A stretch of 64,000 nt of DNA from Aeromicrobium choanae (GTDB lineage Bacteria; Actinomycetota; Actinomycetes; Propionibacteriales; Nocardioidaceae). Shown here piece by piece: positions 24,371 to 36,661 of this stretch. Below the pieces are notes generated by a model that was not told where the DNA came from, searched no databases, and worked only from the letters and a program-made list of their open reading frames with translations. The position numbers and the translations under genes are program-made. Location: contig NZ_LT796768.1 of the NCBI RefSeq assembly GCF_900167475.1, forward strand, positions 1-64,000, given 5' to 3'. Position 1 is the stretch's first letter. Every line of letters begins with the position of its first letter.

Positions 24371-24586
24371 TTACTCGTCGTCCTCGAGGCGGAAGCCCAG
24401 CTTCAGCGTGACCTGGTAGTGCGAGACCTTGTCGTCCTCGACCTGGCCCCGGATGCCGACGACCTCGAACCAGTCGAGGTGGCGCAGGGTCTGGGAGGCC
24501 CGGGCGATGCCGCTGTCGATGGCCTCGCTGACCCCGACCGGGGACGTTCCGACGATCTCGGTGACACGGTAGGTGCGGTTGCTCAT
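24371..24586 (-). CDS. Dodecin family flavin-binding protein
   Basis: 71 residues, typical dodecin length. Contains TYRVTEIVGTSPVGVSEAI, a central SQTLRHLDWFEVVGIRGQV with the Trp that stacks on flavin, and a C-terminal strand HYQVTLKLGFRLED. Dodecins form hollow dodecamers that store flavin or CoA. ATG 24586 is the only sensible start. Single gene, convergent with serB and divergent from the DUF3099 gene. Confidence 0.95.
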   Translation of the reverse strand: MSNRTYRVTEIVGTSPVGVSEAIDSGIARASQTLRHLDWFEVVGIRGQVEDDKVSHYQVTLKLGFRLEDDE

Positions 24587-24646
24587 GGGGCCATCGTCCC
24601 ACCCGGTCGCGGGTCGCGCGCGGGACCCACGGCGTAGACTGGGGAC

Positions 24647-24928
24647 ATGGCCCGGCGCGACCCCGAAGAGGTGCACTCGATCACCAGTGCGCGCGAGCCC
24701 TTCAGCGCCCAGGTGGACCATCGCGAGCGCAACTACCTCATCTCCATGGCCGTCCGTGTGGCCTGCTTCATCGGCTTCGTCGCGGTCGACCACTGGATCC
24801 GCTGGGTGCTCCTCGTCGGCGCGGTGTTCCTGCCCTACGTGGCCGTCGTCATCGGCAACTCGGCGATCCGCAGCTCGGGCGACGGGCCGTCGCCCTTCGG
24901 GGTCGACCGCAAGCAGCTGGACCAGTAG
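24647..24928 (+). CDS. DUF3099 domain membrane protein
   Basis: 93 residues: hydrophilic N-terminus (VHSITSAREPFSAQVDHRERNYL) then two membrane segments (MAVRVACFIGFVAVDHWIRW and VLLVGAVFLPYVAVVIGNSA). Matches the actinobacterial DUF3099 family, of unknown function. TAGACT (24635-24640) lies 6 nt before ATG, indicating a leaderless mRNA. The SURF1 gene begins at the next base after its stop, so both are one unit. Confidence 0.92.
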   Translation: MARRDPEEVHSITSAREPFSAQVDHRERNYLISMAVRVACFIGFVAVDHWIRWVLLVGAVFLPYVAVVIGNSAIRSSGDGPSPFGVDRKQLDQ

Positions 24929-25658
24929 GTGCTGCGCTTCCTGGCAAGCCCGCGCTGGATCGGGCTGGCGGTCTTCGTCGTCGTCATGGCCGTCACCTGC
25001 TTCATGCTCGGCGGCTGGCAGTACGACCGCTGGGAGCAGCGCAAGGCGGACAACGCCGTCGTCGAGACCAACCTGAAGGCCGACCCGGCGCCCGTCGGTG
25101 AGGTGCTCGCCGACGGCTGGGACCCCGACCTCGAGTACCGCTCCGTGACGGCCACCGGCACGTTCGACGCCGCGCACGAGCTCACCGTGCGGTTCGCCCA
25201 TCGCGACAGCCGGCCGGGCGTGCAGGTCGTCACCCCGCTGCGGCTCGACGACGGCACCGTCGTGCTGGTCGACCGCGGCTGGATCGAGGGTCCGCGCAAC
25301 GGCGAGGCGCCCGAGGACGTCCCGGCCGCCCCGACGGGTCCGGTGACCGTCACGGGATGGCTCCAGCCCGCCAGCACCGCCGACAAGGCGGCCACGACGC
25401 CGCGCGACGGGCAGGTGCGCGCCGTCAACGGCGAGCGGTGGACCGACTTCCTCGGCACCGAGCCGATGCCGGGCTTCGTCGCGATGACCTCACCCGAGCA
25501 GGACGGGCTCGAGGGCCCCGCCGAGCCCGACCTGGGCACCGGACCGCACCTGTTCTACTCGATCCAGTGGTACTTCTTCGCAGCACTGGCGGTCTTCGGC
25601 TACGGCCTGTTCGTCCGCGCCGAACTGCGCGAGCGGCGCCCGAAGGCGACGGAAGCGG

Positions 25659-25672
<14 letters not shown>
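24929..25672 (+). CDS. SURF1 family cytochrome oxidase assembly protein
   Basis: 247 residues with the SURF1 layout: N-terminal membrane helix (WIGLAVFVVVMAVTCFMLGGWQYDRW), a periplasmic-side domain with LEYRSVTATGTFDAAHE and LVDRGWIEGP, and C-terminal helix (IQWYFFAALAVFGYGLFV). SURF1 helps insert heme into subunit I of cytochrome c oxidase; heme-A genes ctaA and ctaB lie 15-17 kb away. GTG 24929 directly abuts the DUF3099 stop, implying coupling. Its last 14 bp overlap the ABC-F gene on the other strand. Confidence 0.93.
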
Positions 25673-27260
<1,588 letters not shown>

Positions 27261-27357
27261 GGAAGAGCCTTCGTGAGGGATGGACGGGCGAGGACGCAGG
27301 GGTCGAGCAGGTGCTCGCGCGTCACTCCAGCCGGATCATGTCCACCGAGCCAGTCTA
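27261..27357 (-). promoter_or_regulatory. Leader of the ABC-F gene with -10 element, 5-codon ORF and small hairpin
   Basis: TAGACT (complement of 27352-27357) is a -10 candidate. Downstream on the minus strand an ATG at 27339 opens the ORF M-I-R-L-E-stop (to 27322). A CGAGCA-CC-TGCTCG dyad follows (27304-27319 region), before the ABC-F start at 27260. Some ABC-F genes are controlled by leader-peptide attenuation; here that is inference only. Confidence 0.35.
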
Positions 27358-27411
27358 CGGAGCGATCCCCCGTGGCGCGAAATCGTTCGCCGGCGACGGA
27401 GCACACTTCCG

Positions 27412-27472
27412 CACTTTTGGAAACGGATCCACGCTCAGAGGCCTGAGAGACGTGGATCCGTTTCCAAAAGTG
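27412..27472. terminator. Very long perfect inverted repeat downstream of the suf operon
   Basis: CACTTTTGGAAACGGATCCACG (27412-27433; 22 bases, shown in two parts: CACTTTTGGAAA and CGGATCCACG) is exactly repeated in inverse at 27451-27472. Inside the loop CTCAG (27434-27438) and CTGAG (27443-27447) pair as well, around AGGC, leaving a 3-nt bulge. It begins 15 bp past the sufT stop, so it probably ends the suf transcript, but the stem is far longer than a usual terminator and no T-run follows. Confidence 0.6.
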
Positions 27473-27487
27473 GAGAGGGGCGGGGGG

Positions 27488-27847
27488 TCAGCCGATGTTG
27501 AAGCCGAGGGCGCGCAGCATCTCGCGGCCGTCGTCGGTGATCTTGTCCGGGCCCCACGGCGGCATCCAGACCCACTCGATGCGGAAGTCGTTGACCAGGC
27601 CGTCGAGCGCGGCGCGGGTCTGGTCCTCGATGACGTCGGTCAGCGGGCAGGCCGCGGACGTCAGCGTCATCTGCAGGATGGCGTTGCTGTGCTCGTCGGT
27701 GTGAACGCCGTAGACGAGGCCCAGGTCGACGACGTTGATGCCGAGTTCGGGGTCGACGACGTCCTTCATCGCCTCCCAGACGTCCTCGTCACTGGTGGCT
27801 CCGGGCTGGACGGCGACGTCGGGCAGATCGCTGTGGTCGGTGGTCAT
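27488..27847 (-). CDS. sufT: SufT-like metal-sulfur cluster assembly factor (DUF59)
   Basis: 119 residues. MIP18/DUF59 core: VWEAMKDVVDPELGINVVDLGLVYGV (about 23-48), TSAACPLTDVIEDQ with its conserved Cys, and a C-terminal VWMPPWGPDKITDDGREMLRALGF. Assists maturation of Fe-S proteins. ATG 27847 overlaps the sufU stop by ATGA and has AGGAGG at good spacing. Last gene of the suf operon, followed by the long hairpin at 27412-27472. Confidence 0.93.
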   Translation of the reverse strand: MTTDHSDLPDVAVQPGATSDEDVWEAMKDVVDPELGINVVDLGLVYGVHTDEHSNAILQMTLTSAACPLTDVIEDQTRAALDGLVNDFRIEWVWMPPWGPDKITDDGREMLRALGFNIG

Positions 27848-28299
27848 GAATCCTCCTTGGCCGAAGCTTGCGCGACGGCGTCCTTCCAGGCCATCCAGGA
27901 CAGCAGCGCGCACTTGACGCGCGCGGGGAACTGGGCGACGCCCGCGAAGGCGATCCCGTCCTCGAGCACGTCCTCGTCGGGTTCGACGTGGCCGCGGCCC
28001 TGCATGAGCTCCTGGAACGCGTTGAGTGTGGTCAGTGCGTGGTCGACGTCCTTGCCGACCACGAGGTCGTTCAGCACCGAGGCGGACGCCTGGCTGATGG
28101 AGCAGCCCACGGCGTCGTAGGAGACGTCGGCCACCGTGTCGCCGGCGAGGTGCACGCGCAGCGTGATCTCGTCGCCGCACGTGGGATTGACGTGGTGGAC
28201 CTCGGCCTCGTACGGGTCGCGCAGACCCGCGCCGTGCGGGTGCTTGTAGTGGTCCAGGATGATCTCCTGGTACAGCGCATCGACGTTGGAAGCGTTCAT
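27844..28299 (-). CDS. sufU: SufU Fe-S cluster assembly sulfur-transfer protein
   Basis: 151 residues. Three zinc/sulfur-transfer cysteines are in place: NPTCGDEI (about 41), GCSISQAS (about 66) and VKCALLSW (about 129), with the D of CGD as fourth ligand. The insertion between the second and third Cys marks SufU rather than IscU. It accepts persulfide from SufS. It starts 1 bp after the sufS stop and overlaps sufT by 4 bp. Confidence 0.95.
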   Translation of the reverse strand: MNASNVDALYQEIILDHYKHPHGAGLRDPYEAEVHHVNPTCGDEITLRVHLAGDTVADVSYDAVGCSISQASASVLNDLVVGKDVDHALTTLNAFQELMQGRGHVEPDEDVLEDGIAFAGVAQFPARVKCALLSWMAWKDAVAQASAKEDS

Positions 28300-28300
28300 C

Positions 28301-29533
28301 TCAGGCTCCGAAGTACGACTGGGTGTGGCGGATCCCCGCGACGAGCGCGTCGATCTCGGCCTCGGTCGTGTACAGGTAGAACGAGGCGCGCGTCGTGGAC
28401 TGCACGCCGAAGTGGGCGTGCAGCGGCTTCGCGCAGTGGTGCCCCGCGCGCACGGCGACGCCCTGCGAGTCGAGCAGCTGCGCCACGTCGTGGGGGTGCA
28501 CGCCATCGATCGTGAAGCTGATCGCTCCCCCGCGGTCGACCGGCTCCTTCGGCCCGACGATCGTGACACCGGGCAGCTCGTTCATCGCCGCCAGCGCGTA
28601 GGCGGTGATGCGCTGCTCGTGCGCGGCCACGTTCTCCATGCCGAGCTCGCGGAGGTAGTCCACGGCCGCGCCAAGACCCACGGACTGCGCGATCGGCGGC
28701 GTGCCGGCCTCGAAGCGGTGCGGCGGCGCGGCGAAGGTGGTGTGCTCCATCGACACGGTCTCGATCATCTCGCCGCCACCGAGGAACGGCGGCAGCTCGG
28801 CGAGGAGGTCGTACCGACCCCACAGCACGCCGATGCCCGTGGGACCGACCATCTTGTGGCCCGTGAACGCGACGAAGTCGGCGCCCAGCGCGGCCACGTC
28901 GACCGGCAGCTGCGGCACGGCCTGCGACGCGTCGATGACGACCAGCGCACCCACCTCGTGGGCGCGCCGGACGATCTCCGCGACCGGGTTGATCGTGCCG
29001 AGCATGTTCGAGACCCACGTGACCGAGACGACCTTGGTGCGCTCGGTGAGCGTGAGCGAGTCGAGGTCGAGCCGGCCCTCGGGCGTGACGCCGTACCAGC
29101 GCAGGTCGGCGCCCGTGCGCTGCGCGAGCAGCTGCCACGGCACGAGGTTGGAGTGGTGCTCCATCTGGGTCACCACGACCTCGTCACCGGCACCCACGCG
29201 ACCGGCGTCGCCGAGGACGCGAGCCACCAGGTTGAGCGCCTCGGAGGCGTTCTTGGTGAACACGACCTCCTCGCGACGCGGCGCGTTGATGAACCCCGCC
29301 ACCTTGTCGCGCCCGAGCTCGAACGCCTCGCTGGCCTCCGCACCGAGCTGGTGCATCGCCCGCGCGACGTTCGCGTTGTGCTCGAGGTAGTGACGCTCGA
29401 TCGCCTCGACGACCTGACGCGGCTTCTGCGACGTGTTGGCGCTGTCCAGGTACACGAGAGGGCGGTCTCCCGCCATCGTCCTGGACAGGATGGGGAAGTC
29501 CTTGCGGATCGCCTCGACGTCGTAGCCGGTCAT
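28301..29533 (-). CDS. sufS: Cysteine desulfurase SufS
   Basis: 410 residues, a PLP enzyme of group II: YLDSANTSQKP near the N-terminus, HHSNLVPWQ, DASQAVPQLPVDV, the PLP lysine in FTGHKMVGPTGIG (about 230), and the active-site Cys in VAVRAGHHCAKPLH (about 366). It removes sulfur from cysteine and passes it to SufU. It sits 2 bp after the sufC stop. Confidence 0.97.
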   Translation of the reverse strand: MTGYDVEAIRKDFPILSRTMAGDRPLVYLDSANTSQKPRQVVEAIERHYLEHNANVARAMHQLGAEASEAFELGRDKVAGFINAPRREEVVFTKNASEALNLVARVLGDAGRVGAGDEVVVTQMEHHSNLVPWQLLAQRTGADLRWYGVTPEGRLDLDSLTLTERTKVVSVTWVSNMLGTINPVAEIVRRAHEVGALVVIDASQAVPQLPVDVAALGADFVAFTGHKMVGPTGIGVLWGRYDLLAELPPFLGGGEMIETVSMEHTTFAAPPHRFEAGTPPIAQSVGLGAAVDYLRELGMENVAAHEQRITAYALAAMNELPGVTIVGPKEPVDRGGAISFTIDGVHPHDVAQLLDSQGVAVRAGHHCAKPLHAHFGVQSTTRASFYLYTTEAEIDALVAGIRHTQSYFGA

Positions 29534-29535
29534 GG

Positions 29536-30290
<755 letters not shown>

Positions 30291-30294
<4 letters not shown>

Positions 30295-30617
30295 GCTGTT
30301 TCTCCTTGGTTCGGGAGGTCGACCCAGACGGTCTCTCCCTCGATCTTGGTCTGGTAGACGGGAACGGGTTCGGTGGCCGGCAGGCCCAGCGCCTTGCCGG
30401 TGCGCAGGTCGAAGCGCGACCCGTGCAGGAAGCACTCGATCTCGCAGCCCTCGACGTCGCCGTCGGACAGCGGGATCTCGGCGTGCGAGCACCAGTCCTG
30501 GATGGCGTAGACGGTGTCGCCGTCGCGCACCAGGGCCAGGTCGAGACCCTCGAACTCGATGCCCAGCGCCGCGCCCTCGGGGACGTCGGCGAGCTTCGCG
30601 ACCTCCTTGAAGGTCAT
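30291..30617 (-). CDS. Rieske [2Fe-2S] ferredoxin within the suf operon
   Basis: 108 residues, a bacterial Rieske-type ferredoxin: first ligand pair CSH in IQDWCSHAEIPL (about 43-45) and second in CFLHGSRFDLRTG (about 62-65), the C-x-H...C-x2-H pattern. Length and cytoplasmic character resemble ferredoxin subunits of ring-hydroxylating dioxygenases, but here it is tightly packed between sufD and sufC with 4-bp overlaps on each side, a layout common in actinobacteria. It may carry electrons for cluster assembly; this is inference. Confidence 0.94.
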
Positions 30618-31800
30618 GCGGTCACCGCCGCGGGGTTGCCGACCACCGCGGCCAGCTCGAGCTCGATCGCCGACAGGAGGCGCTCCTGCAGGTCCTCGAC
30701 ACCGATCCGGCGGATGATGTCGTTGAAGAAGCCGTGCACGACGAGGCGCTTGGCCTCGGTGGGGTCGATGCCGCGGCTCTGCAGGTAGAACAGGTGCTCG
30801 TCGTCGAAGCGGCCGGTCGTGGACGCGTGGCCCGCGCCGGCGATGTCGCCGGTCTCGATCTCGAGGTTCGGCACCGAGTCGGCGCGCGCGCCGTCGGTCA
30901 GGACGAGGTTGTCGTTCTGCTCGAACGTGTCGATGCCCTCGGCGACCTTGCGGATCAGGACGTTGCCGATCCACACGGTGTGCGCGTCCTGGCCCTGCAG
31001 CGCGCCCTTGTACTCGACGTTGCTGCGGGTGCGCGGCGCCGTGTGGTCGACGAACTGGCGGTGCTCGAGGTGCTGGCCCGCGTCGGCGAAGTAGATGCCG
31101 AGCAGGTCGACGCTGCCGCCGGGGCCGCGGTAGTCGACGTTGGTCGACGAGCGGACGAGGTCGCCACCGAGGGTGAACTCGAAGAAGCGGACCGTCGCGT
31201 CGCGGCCGACGCTGATGCCGTTCTGCACGGCGTGGACGGCGTCGTCCTCCCAGTCGACCAGGTTCACGACGTCGAGCTGGGCGCCGTCGCCGACGACGTA
31301 CGTGACGTTCGTGGCGTAGGTGGTCGAGCCGATGTGGTCGAACGCGATCGTGGCCTTGGAGAAGGGCGCCACCTTCACGACGATGTGGCCCCACACGGTC
31401 TCCTCGACCGAGGTGCCGGTCAGCCGGATGCGCGCCGGGGCGTCGAGCTCGCCGTCGATCGACAGCAGCGTGGCGCCGCCGGCGTTCTGCACGGCGAGGG
31501 CCGCGAGGCGGTCGAGCGGCGCGATGCCGCCGATCGCCTTCGCCTCGTCGGTGGTGATCGTGGTCAGCGTGGCGCCCGTGGGGAGCTCGTCCTTCCACTC
31601 CAGGCTGGCGTCCGACGGCGTGCCGTCGAGCAGTCCACGCAGCCGCTTGAGCGGTGTGAAGCGCCAGATCTCCTCCAGGCCGGTGGGCTTGGGGTGGGCC
31701 TCGACGTCGTACGACGGCTCGGGGTGCAGGTGGCTCTGGACGTGGTCCAGCTCCAGCGCGGCCGCCATGCCGTTGTCGGTTCCCTCGACAGTTGCGGTCG

Positions 31801-31804
<4 letters not shown>
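30614..31804 (-). CDS. sufD: Fe-S cluster assembly protein SufD
   Basis: 396 residues of the SufBD beta-helix family, with the C-terminal signature [35 protein letters not shown]. It pairs with SufB and SufC in the scaffold complex. ATG 31804 overlaps the sufB stop by 4 bp. A variable N-terminal third ([20 protein letters not shown]...) is usual for SufD. Confidence 0.96.
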
Positions 31805-33233
<1,429 letters not shown>

Positions 33234-33237
<4 letters not shown>

Positions 33238-33950
33238 GACGACTCCCCTTCAGTTGGAGACACAGCGGTGACATGGGTGGACTGGGTGGCGCGAGGCAGG
33301 TGCGTGGTGCAGATGCCGTCGCCGTGGGCGATGGTCGCCAGGCGCTGGACGTGCGAGCCCAGCAGCTCGGCGAAGACCTCGGTCTCGGCCTCGCACAATT
33401 GGGGGAACTCCTCGGCGACGTGGGCCACCGGGCAGTGGTGCTGGCAGATCTGCTCGCCGAGCGGGGTGGAGCTGGCCGAGGCCGCGAAGCCGTCGTCGGT
33501 CAGCGCACGCGCGAGCACCGAGGCCTGCTCCTCGACCGGGACGTCGGCCAGCAGCCGCTCGTACCGGTTGCGGAACTCGGCCAGGCGGTGCCGCGCGAAG
33601 TCCATGACGGCGGTGTCGCCGCCCGTGGCGCGCAGGAAGCGCAGGGCATCGGCCGCGAGGTCGTCGTAGGTGTGCGCGAACGTGTCGCGGCCGGCGGCGG
33701 TCAGGACGAACACCCGGGCCGGGCGGCCCCGGCGACGCTGGCCGCGGACGCGCTCCTCGCGCGACTCCACGAGGCCGTGCTCGACGAGGTGCTCAAGGTG
33801 ACGACGCACGGCGGCGGGGGTGAGTCCGAGGCGGGTGGCCAGGCTCGTGGCGGTGCTGGGACCGTTCTCCAGGATGCTCTCGGCGACGCGATCGCGCGTG
33901 GAGAGGTCGTCGACCGACGACACCTCATGATCCACGCTCACGTATTTCAC
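33234..33950 (-). CDS. sufR: SufR-type Fe-S-sensing transcriptional repressor
   Basis: 238 residues. N-terminal winged helix ([41 protein letters not shown], about 20-60) and a C-terminal Cys region: [20 protein letters not shown] followed by GDGICTTH, the pattern that holds a 4Fe-4S cluster in SufR. It should repress the suf operon when clusters are plentiful and lift when they are lost. GTG 33950 lies 6 nt after AACAAT and overlaps a palindrome, so leaderless, self-controlled expression is likely. GTGs at 33941 and 33935 are alternatives. Confidence 0.94.
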
Positions 33951-33986
33951 AACACCATTGTTGCGTTATTGATTCCCCGCATTCAA
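33950..33986 (-). promoter_or_regulatory. sufR/suf operon promoter with overlapping operator
   Basis: Minus strand: TTGAAT (complement of 33981-33986), 18-nt spacer, AACAAT (complement of 33957-33962), then 6 nt to the GTG start. The dyad CAACA-CCAT-TGTTG (33950-33963, plus reading) overlaps both -10 and start codon. A repressor bound here would block the polymerase; SufR is the obvious candidate. Confidence 0.5.
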
Positions 33987-34016
33987 CGAAGGCTCGCCTC
34001 AGTGAGCCTCGCCTCA
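33983..34016. promoter_or_regulatory. Two overlapping DtxR/IdeR iron-box-like sequences
   Basis: Read on the minus strand, TGAGGCGAGGCTCACTGAG (34016-33998) matches the 19-bp iron-box consensus TTAGGTTAGGCTAACCTAA at 12 positions, and TGAGGCGAGCCTTCGTTGA (34001-33983) matches at about 10. Both lie just upstream of the suf promoter and 60 bp from the divergent lipoprotein gene. Iron-dependent control of suf would be sensible; match quality is moderate. Confidence 0.4.
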
Positions 34017-34076
34017 CCCGAACGCCCGCCGGTGGCCGAGGAGACCTGACGACGGATCTTCACTACAATCGTGCCC

Positions 34077-34595
34077 ATGCTTGCAAGGGGGATGCGCGTC
34101 ACGACGTGCGCGCTGGCACTGTCCGGAGCGCTGCTGCTGGGCGGTTGCGGGGGCGACGACGGCTCCGACACGCCCGCCACCACGGCGCCGTCGCCGACCG
34201 CCTCGGCCCAGGACGAGGCCGTCGCCGTCCTCGAGGCCTACTGGAGCGAGCGCGTCCGGGTGGAGACCTCGGGCGCCTACGACACCGCCGACTTCTCCCG
34301 CATCCTGTCCCCCGCGGAGTCCGAGCCGATGCAGGCGCGCTACGCCCAGTTCGAGGACGGGAACTTCCGACGGGTCGGGGCGCCGGAGCTGCGCGACTAC
34401 ACCGCCACGGTCGACGGCGACACCGCGATCGCCACGGTCTGCGTCAACGAGGACGAGTGGGGCGCGGAGGCCGACGGCGAGGTCGTCGAGCCCGAGGCCG
34501 CCGGCTGGTACGCCAGCAGCCACCGGCTCGAGCAGACCGACGGCGCCTGGCTCATCGCCGGCAGCGCCGAGACCCCGAGTGGGATCTCGTGCTGA
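34077..34595 (+). CDS. Putative lipoprotein of unknown function
   Basis: 172 residues with a short signal peptide (VTTCALALSGALLLGGC) whose lipobox LGGC gives the lipidated Cys, then a Ser/Thr/Pro linker and a small domain with LEAYWSERVRVETSGAYDTADFS and a C-terminal DGAWLIAGSAE. The layout resembles NTF2-like secreted lipoproteins of actinobacteria but I cannot name a family. TACAAT (34064-34069) lies 7 nt before ATG 34077, implying a leaderless mRNA; ATG 34092 is another possible start. It overlaps the next gene by 7 bp. Confidence 0.8.
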   Translation: MLARGMRVTTCALALSGALLLGGCGGDDGSDTPATTAPSPTASAQDEAVAVLEAYWSERVRVETSGAYDTADFSRILSPAESEPMQARYAQFEDGNFRRVGAPELRDYTATVDGDTAIATVCVNEDEWGAEADGEVVEPEAAGWYASSHRLEQTDGAWLIAGSAETPSGISC

Positions 34596-35476
34596 CGCTG
34601 GTCCGGCGCATGGGCGCCATGCTGGCCTCCGCGATCGTGGCGCTCTTCCTGCTGATGACCCCCGCCCACGCCGACCCGGTCTGCACCGCGTGGGGCGACA
34701 CCGATCCGGCCGCCGACGGTCTGCAGTACGGCTGCGTCGCCTGGTCCGGCGGCAGCGACGGCGGCGAGGACGGCGGTGACGGTGGCGGTGGAGGCACGCC
34801 CACGACGCCCCAGTGCACCTTCTTCGATCTCTGGAACGAGTTCTGCCAGGGCAATCGCGCCTGCTACATGAACGACCCCGCCGCGATCCAGGACATCGAG
34901 AAGGCCCGCGAGGACGACCCCAGCCTGAAGGACAAGCCGGAGGACGCGGAGAAGCTCATCTTCACGTCCTGCAAGGAGAGCGCCGACGCCGAGGAGGTCC
35001 GCACCTACTACTGGGACTCCGAGTTCCAGATGGTGACGATCCTCGACCGGATCCAGGCGGCCCGCGGTGCCCTGAACCTGCCCACGATCACGGCGGAGTT
35101 CAACCCGCCCACGCGCACGCTGGTGAACCTGGACACCTGGTGGTGGGCCGAGGGCGCCCCCGCCGGTGAGGTCGTGGGCTCCCCCGCCCTCGGGATGCGC
35201 GCGATCGCCTCGCCGCGCGGCATGACCGTGAGCGCCGGGGGCCAGACGATCGACTGCCCACTGGTCACGCAGAAGTCGGACGAGTGCTCCATGATGTTCC
35301 GGCGTGCCGGGAACTACCAGGCCACGATGACGATCACGTACGACATCCGCTTCGAGATGGGCGGACAGGTGATCGACGTCCCGGCCGGGGCCCAGGACCT
35401 GCTCACGATCAGCACCACGGCCACCGCCGCCGTGCCGGTCCTCGAGGTCCAGTCGATCGTCACCGAGGTCGACTGA
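34589..35476 (+). CDS. Secreted protein of unknown function
   Basis: 295 residues from GTG 34589, which overlaps the lipoprotein stop. A signal peptide is evident (VRRMGAMLASAIVALFLLMTPAHA, cut after AHA). Then a Gly/Asp/Ser linker (GGSDGGEDGGDGGGGG, about 55-72), a Cys-containing helical stretch (CTFFDLWNEFCQGNRACYMN), and a beta-rich domain (FNPPTRTLVNLDTWWWAEG; NYQATMTITYDIRFEMGG) that looks like a PKD/Ig-type fold. Family members in Nocardioidaceae are hypothetical. With the lipoprotein it forms a two-gene exported unit; role unknown. Confidence 0.82.
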   Translation: MLTLVRRMGAMLASAIVALFLLMTPAHADPVCTAWGDTDPAADGLQYGCVAWSGGSDGGEDGGDGGGGGTPTTPQCTFFDLWNEFCQGNRACYMNDPAAIQDIEKAREDDPSLKDKPEDAEKLIFTSCKESADAEEVRTYYWDSEFQMVTILDRIQAARGALNLPTITAEFNPPTRTLVNLDTWWWAEGAPAGEVVGSPALGMRAIASPRGMTVSAGGQTIDCPLVTQKSDECSMMFRRAGNYQATMTITYDIRFEMGGQVIDVPAGAQDLLTISTTATAAVPVLEVQSIVTEVD

Positions 35477-35491
35477 CAGTAGGGTCGCCCC

Positions 35492-36556
35492 ATGGGGGTA
35501 GCCGCAGCCGAGATCGAGGCCGGGGGGCGCGCCGTGCGCGTCTCCAGCCCCGACCGCGTGATCTACGAGAAGACCGACCGCACGCCGGACATCACCAAGC
35601 TCGAGGTGGTCCAGTACTACGTGGCCGTCGAGGACGGGCTGATGCGCGCACTGCGCGAGCGCCCCACCACGCTCGAGCGCTGGCCCAAGGGCGTCCGCGA
35701 GGACATGGTGATGGCCACGCGCGCCGACGGCCACGGCGATGCGTTCTACCAGAAGCGCGTCCCGAAGGGTGCTCCCCCGTATTTGGAGACGGTGCGCATC
35801 CACTTCCCCTCGGGCCGCCGTGCCGACGAGATCTGCCCCACCGAGATCGCCGTCGCCGCCTGGGCCGCCCACATGGGCACCATCACGTTCCACCCGTGGC
35901 CCGTACGCCGCGCCGACGTCGACCACCCCGACGAGATCCGCATCGATCTCGACCCGCAGCCTGGCACCGACTTCCACGACGCCCAGCGGGTCGCGAAGGT
36001 CGCCAAGGAGCTGCTCGAGGAGATCGGGATCCGCGGCTTCGCCAAGACCAGCGGCAACCGCGGCGTGCACATCTTCGCTCGAATCGAGCCGAAGTGGACG
36101 TTCACCGACGTCCGTCACGCGGCGCTGGCGTTCGGCCGTGAGCTGGAGCGCCGCGACGACGCCGTCACCACCGCCTGGTGGAAGGAGGAGCGGGGTGAGG
36201 CGATCTTCGTCGACTTCAACCAGAACGCGCGCGACCGCACGATCGCCAGCGCCTACAGCCTGCGCCCCAAGCCCGGCGCGCCCGTCTCCACGCCGCTGAC
36301 ATGGGACGAGCTGTTCGACGTGGAGGACCCGCGCGACCTCAACCTGACCACCGTGCCCCAGCTGCTGGAGCAACGACCCGACCCGTGGGCGGAGATCGAC
36401 GACGTCCACCACTCGCTGCAGACCCTGCTCGACTGGTACGACCGCGACGAGGAGAACGGCCTCGGCGAGATGCCCTATCCGCCGGACTATCCCAAGATGC
36501 CGGGCGAGCCGCGCCGGGTGCAGCCGTCGCGCAAGAAGGCCGACGAGCCGGACTGA
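35492..36556 (+). CDS. LigD-type polymerase domain protein (non-homologous end joining)
   Basis: 354 residues, the primase-like PolDom of bacterial LigD as a stand-alone protein. Seen: VSSPDRVIYEKTDRTPDITKLEVVQYY, RPTTLERWPKGV, the metal-binding RIDLDPQPG, KTSGNRGVHIFA with its catalytic His, and VDFNQNARDRTIASAYSLRP. It adds or fills in nucleotides at broken DNA ends. No nuclease or ligase domain is fused; an ATP-dependent ligase is encoded 0.5 kb away on the other strand. No Ku gene is in the window. TAGGGT (35480-35485) lies 6 nt before the ATG. Confidence 0.93.
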   Translation: MGVAAAEIEAGGRAVRVSSPDRVIYEKTDRTPDITKLEVVQYYVAVEDGLMRALRERPTTLERWPKGVREDMVMATRADGHGDAFYQKRVPKGAPPYLETVRIHFPSGRRADEICPTEIAVAAWAAHMGTITFHPWPVRRADVDHPDEIRIDLDPQPGTDFHDAQRVAKVAKELLEEIGIRGFAKTSGNRGVHIFARIEPKWTFTDVRHAALAFGRELERRDDAVTTAWWKEERGEAIFVDFNQNARDRTIASAYSLRPKPGAPVSTPLTWDELFDVEDPRDLNLTTVPQLLEQRPDPWAEIDDVHHSLQTLLDWYDRDEENGLGEMPYPPDYPKMPGEPRRVQPSRKKADEPD

Positions 36557-36661
36557 CGACGCAACTGAGGGTTACGTCATGTTCTGGCCCCTGACCCGTT
36601 CCACTGTCACGGGCCGTCCCGTCGGACTCCCTCCGGCGGGGCGGTTCGCTACTCTCATCGG

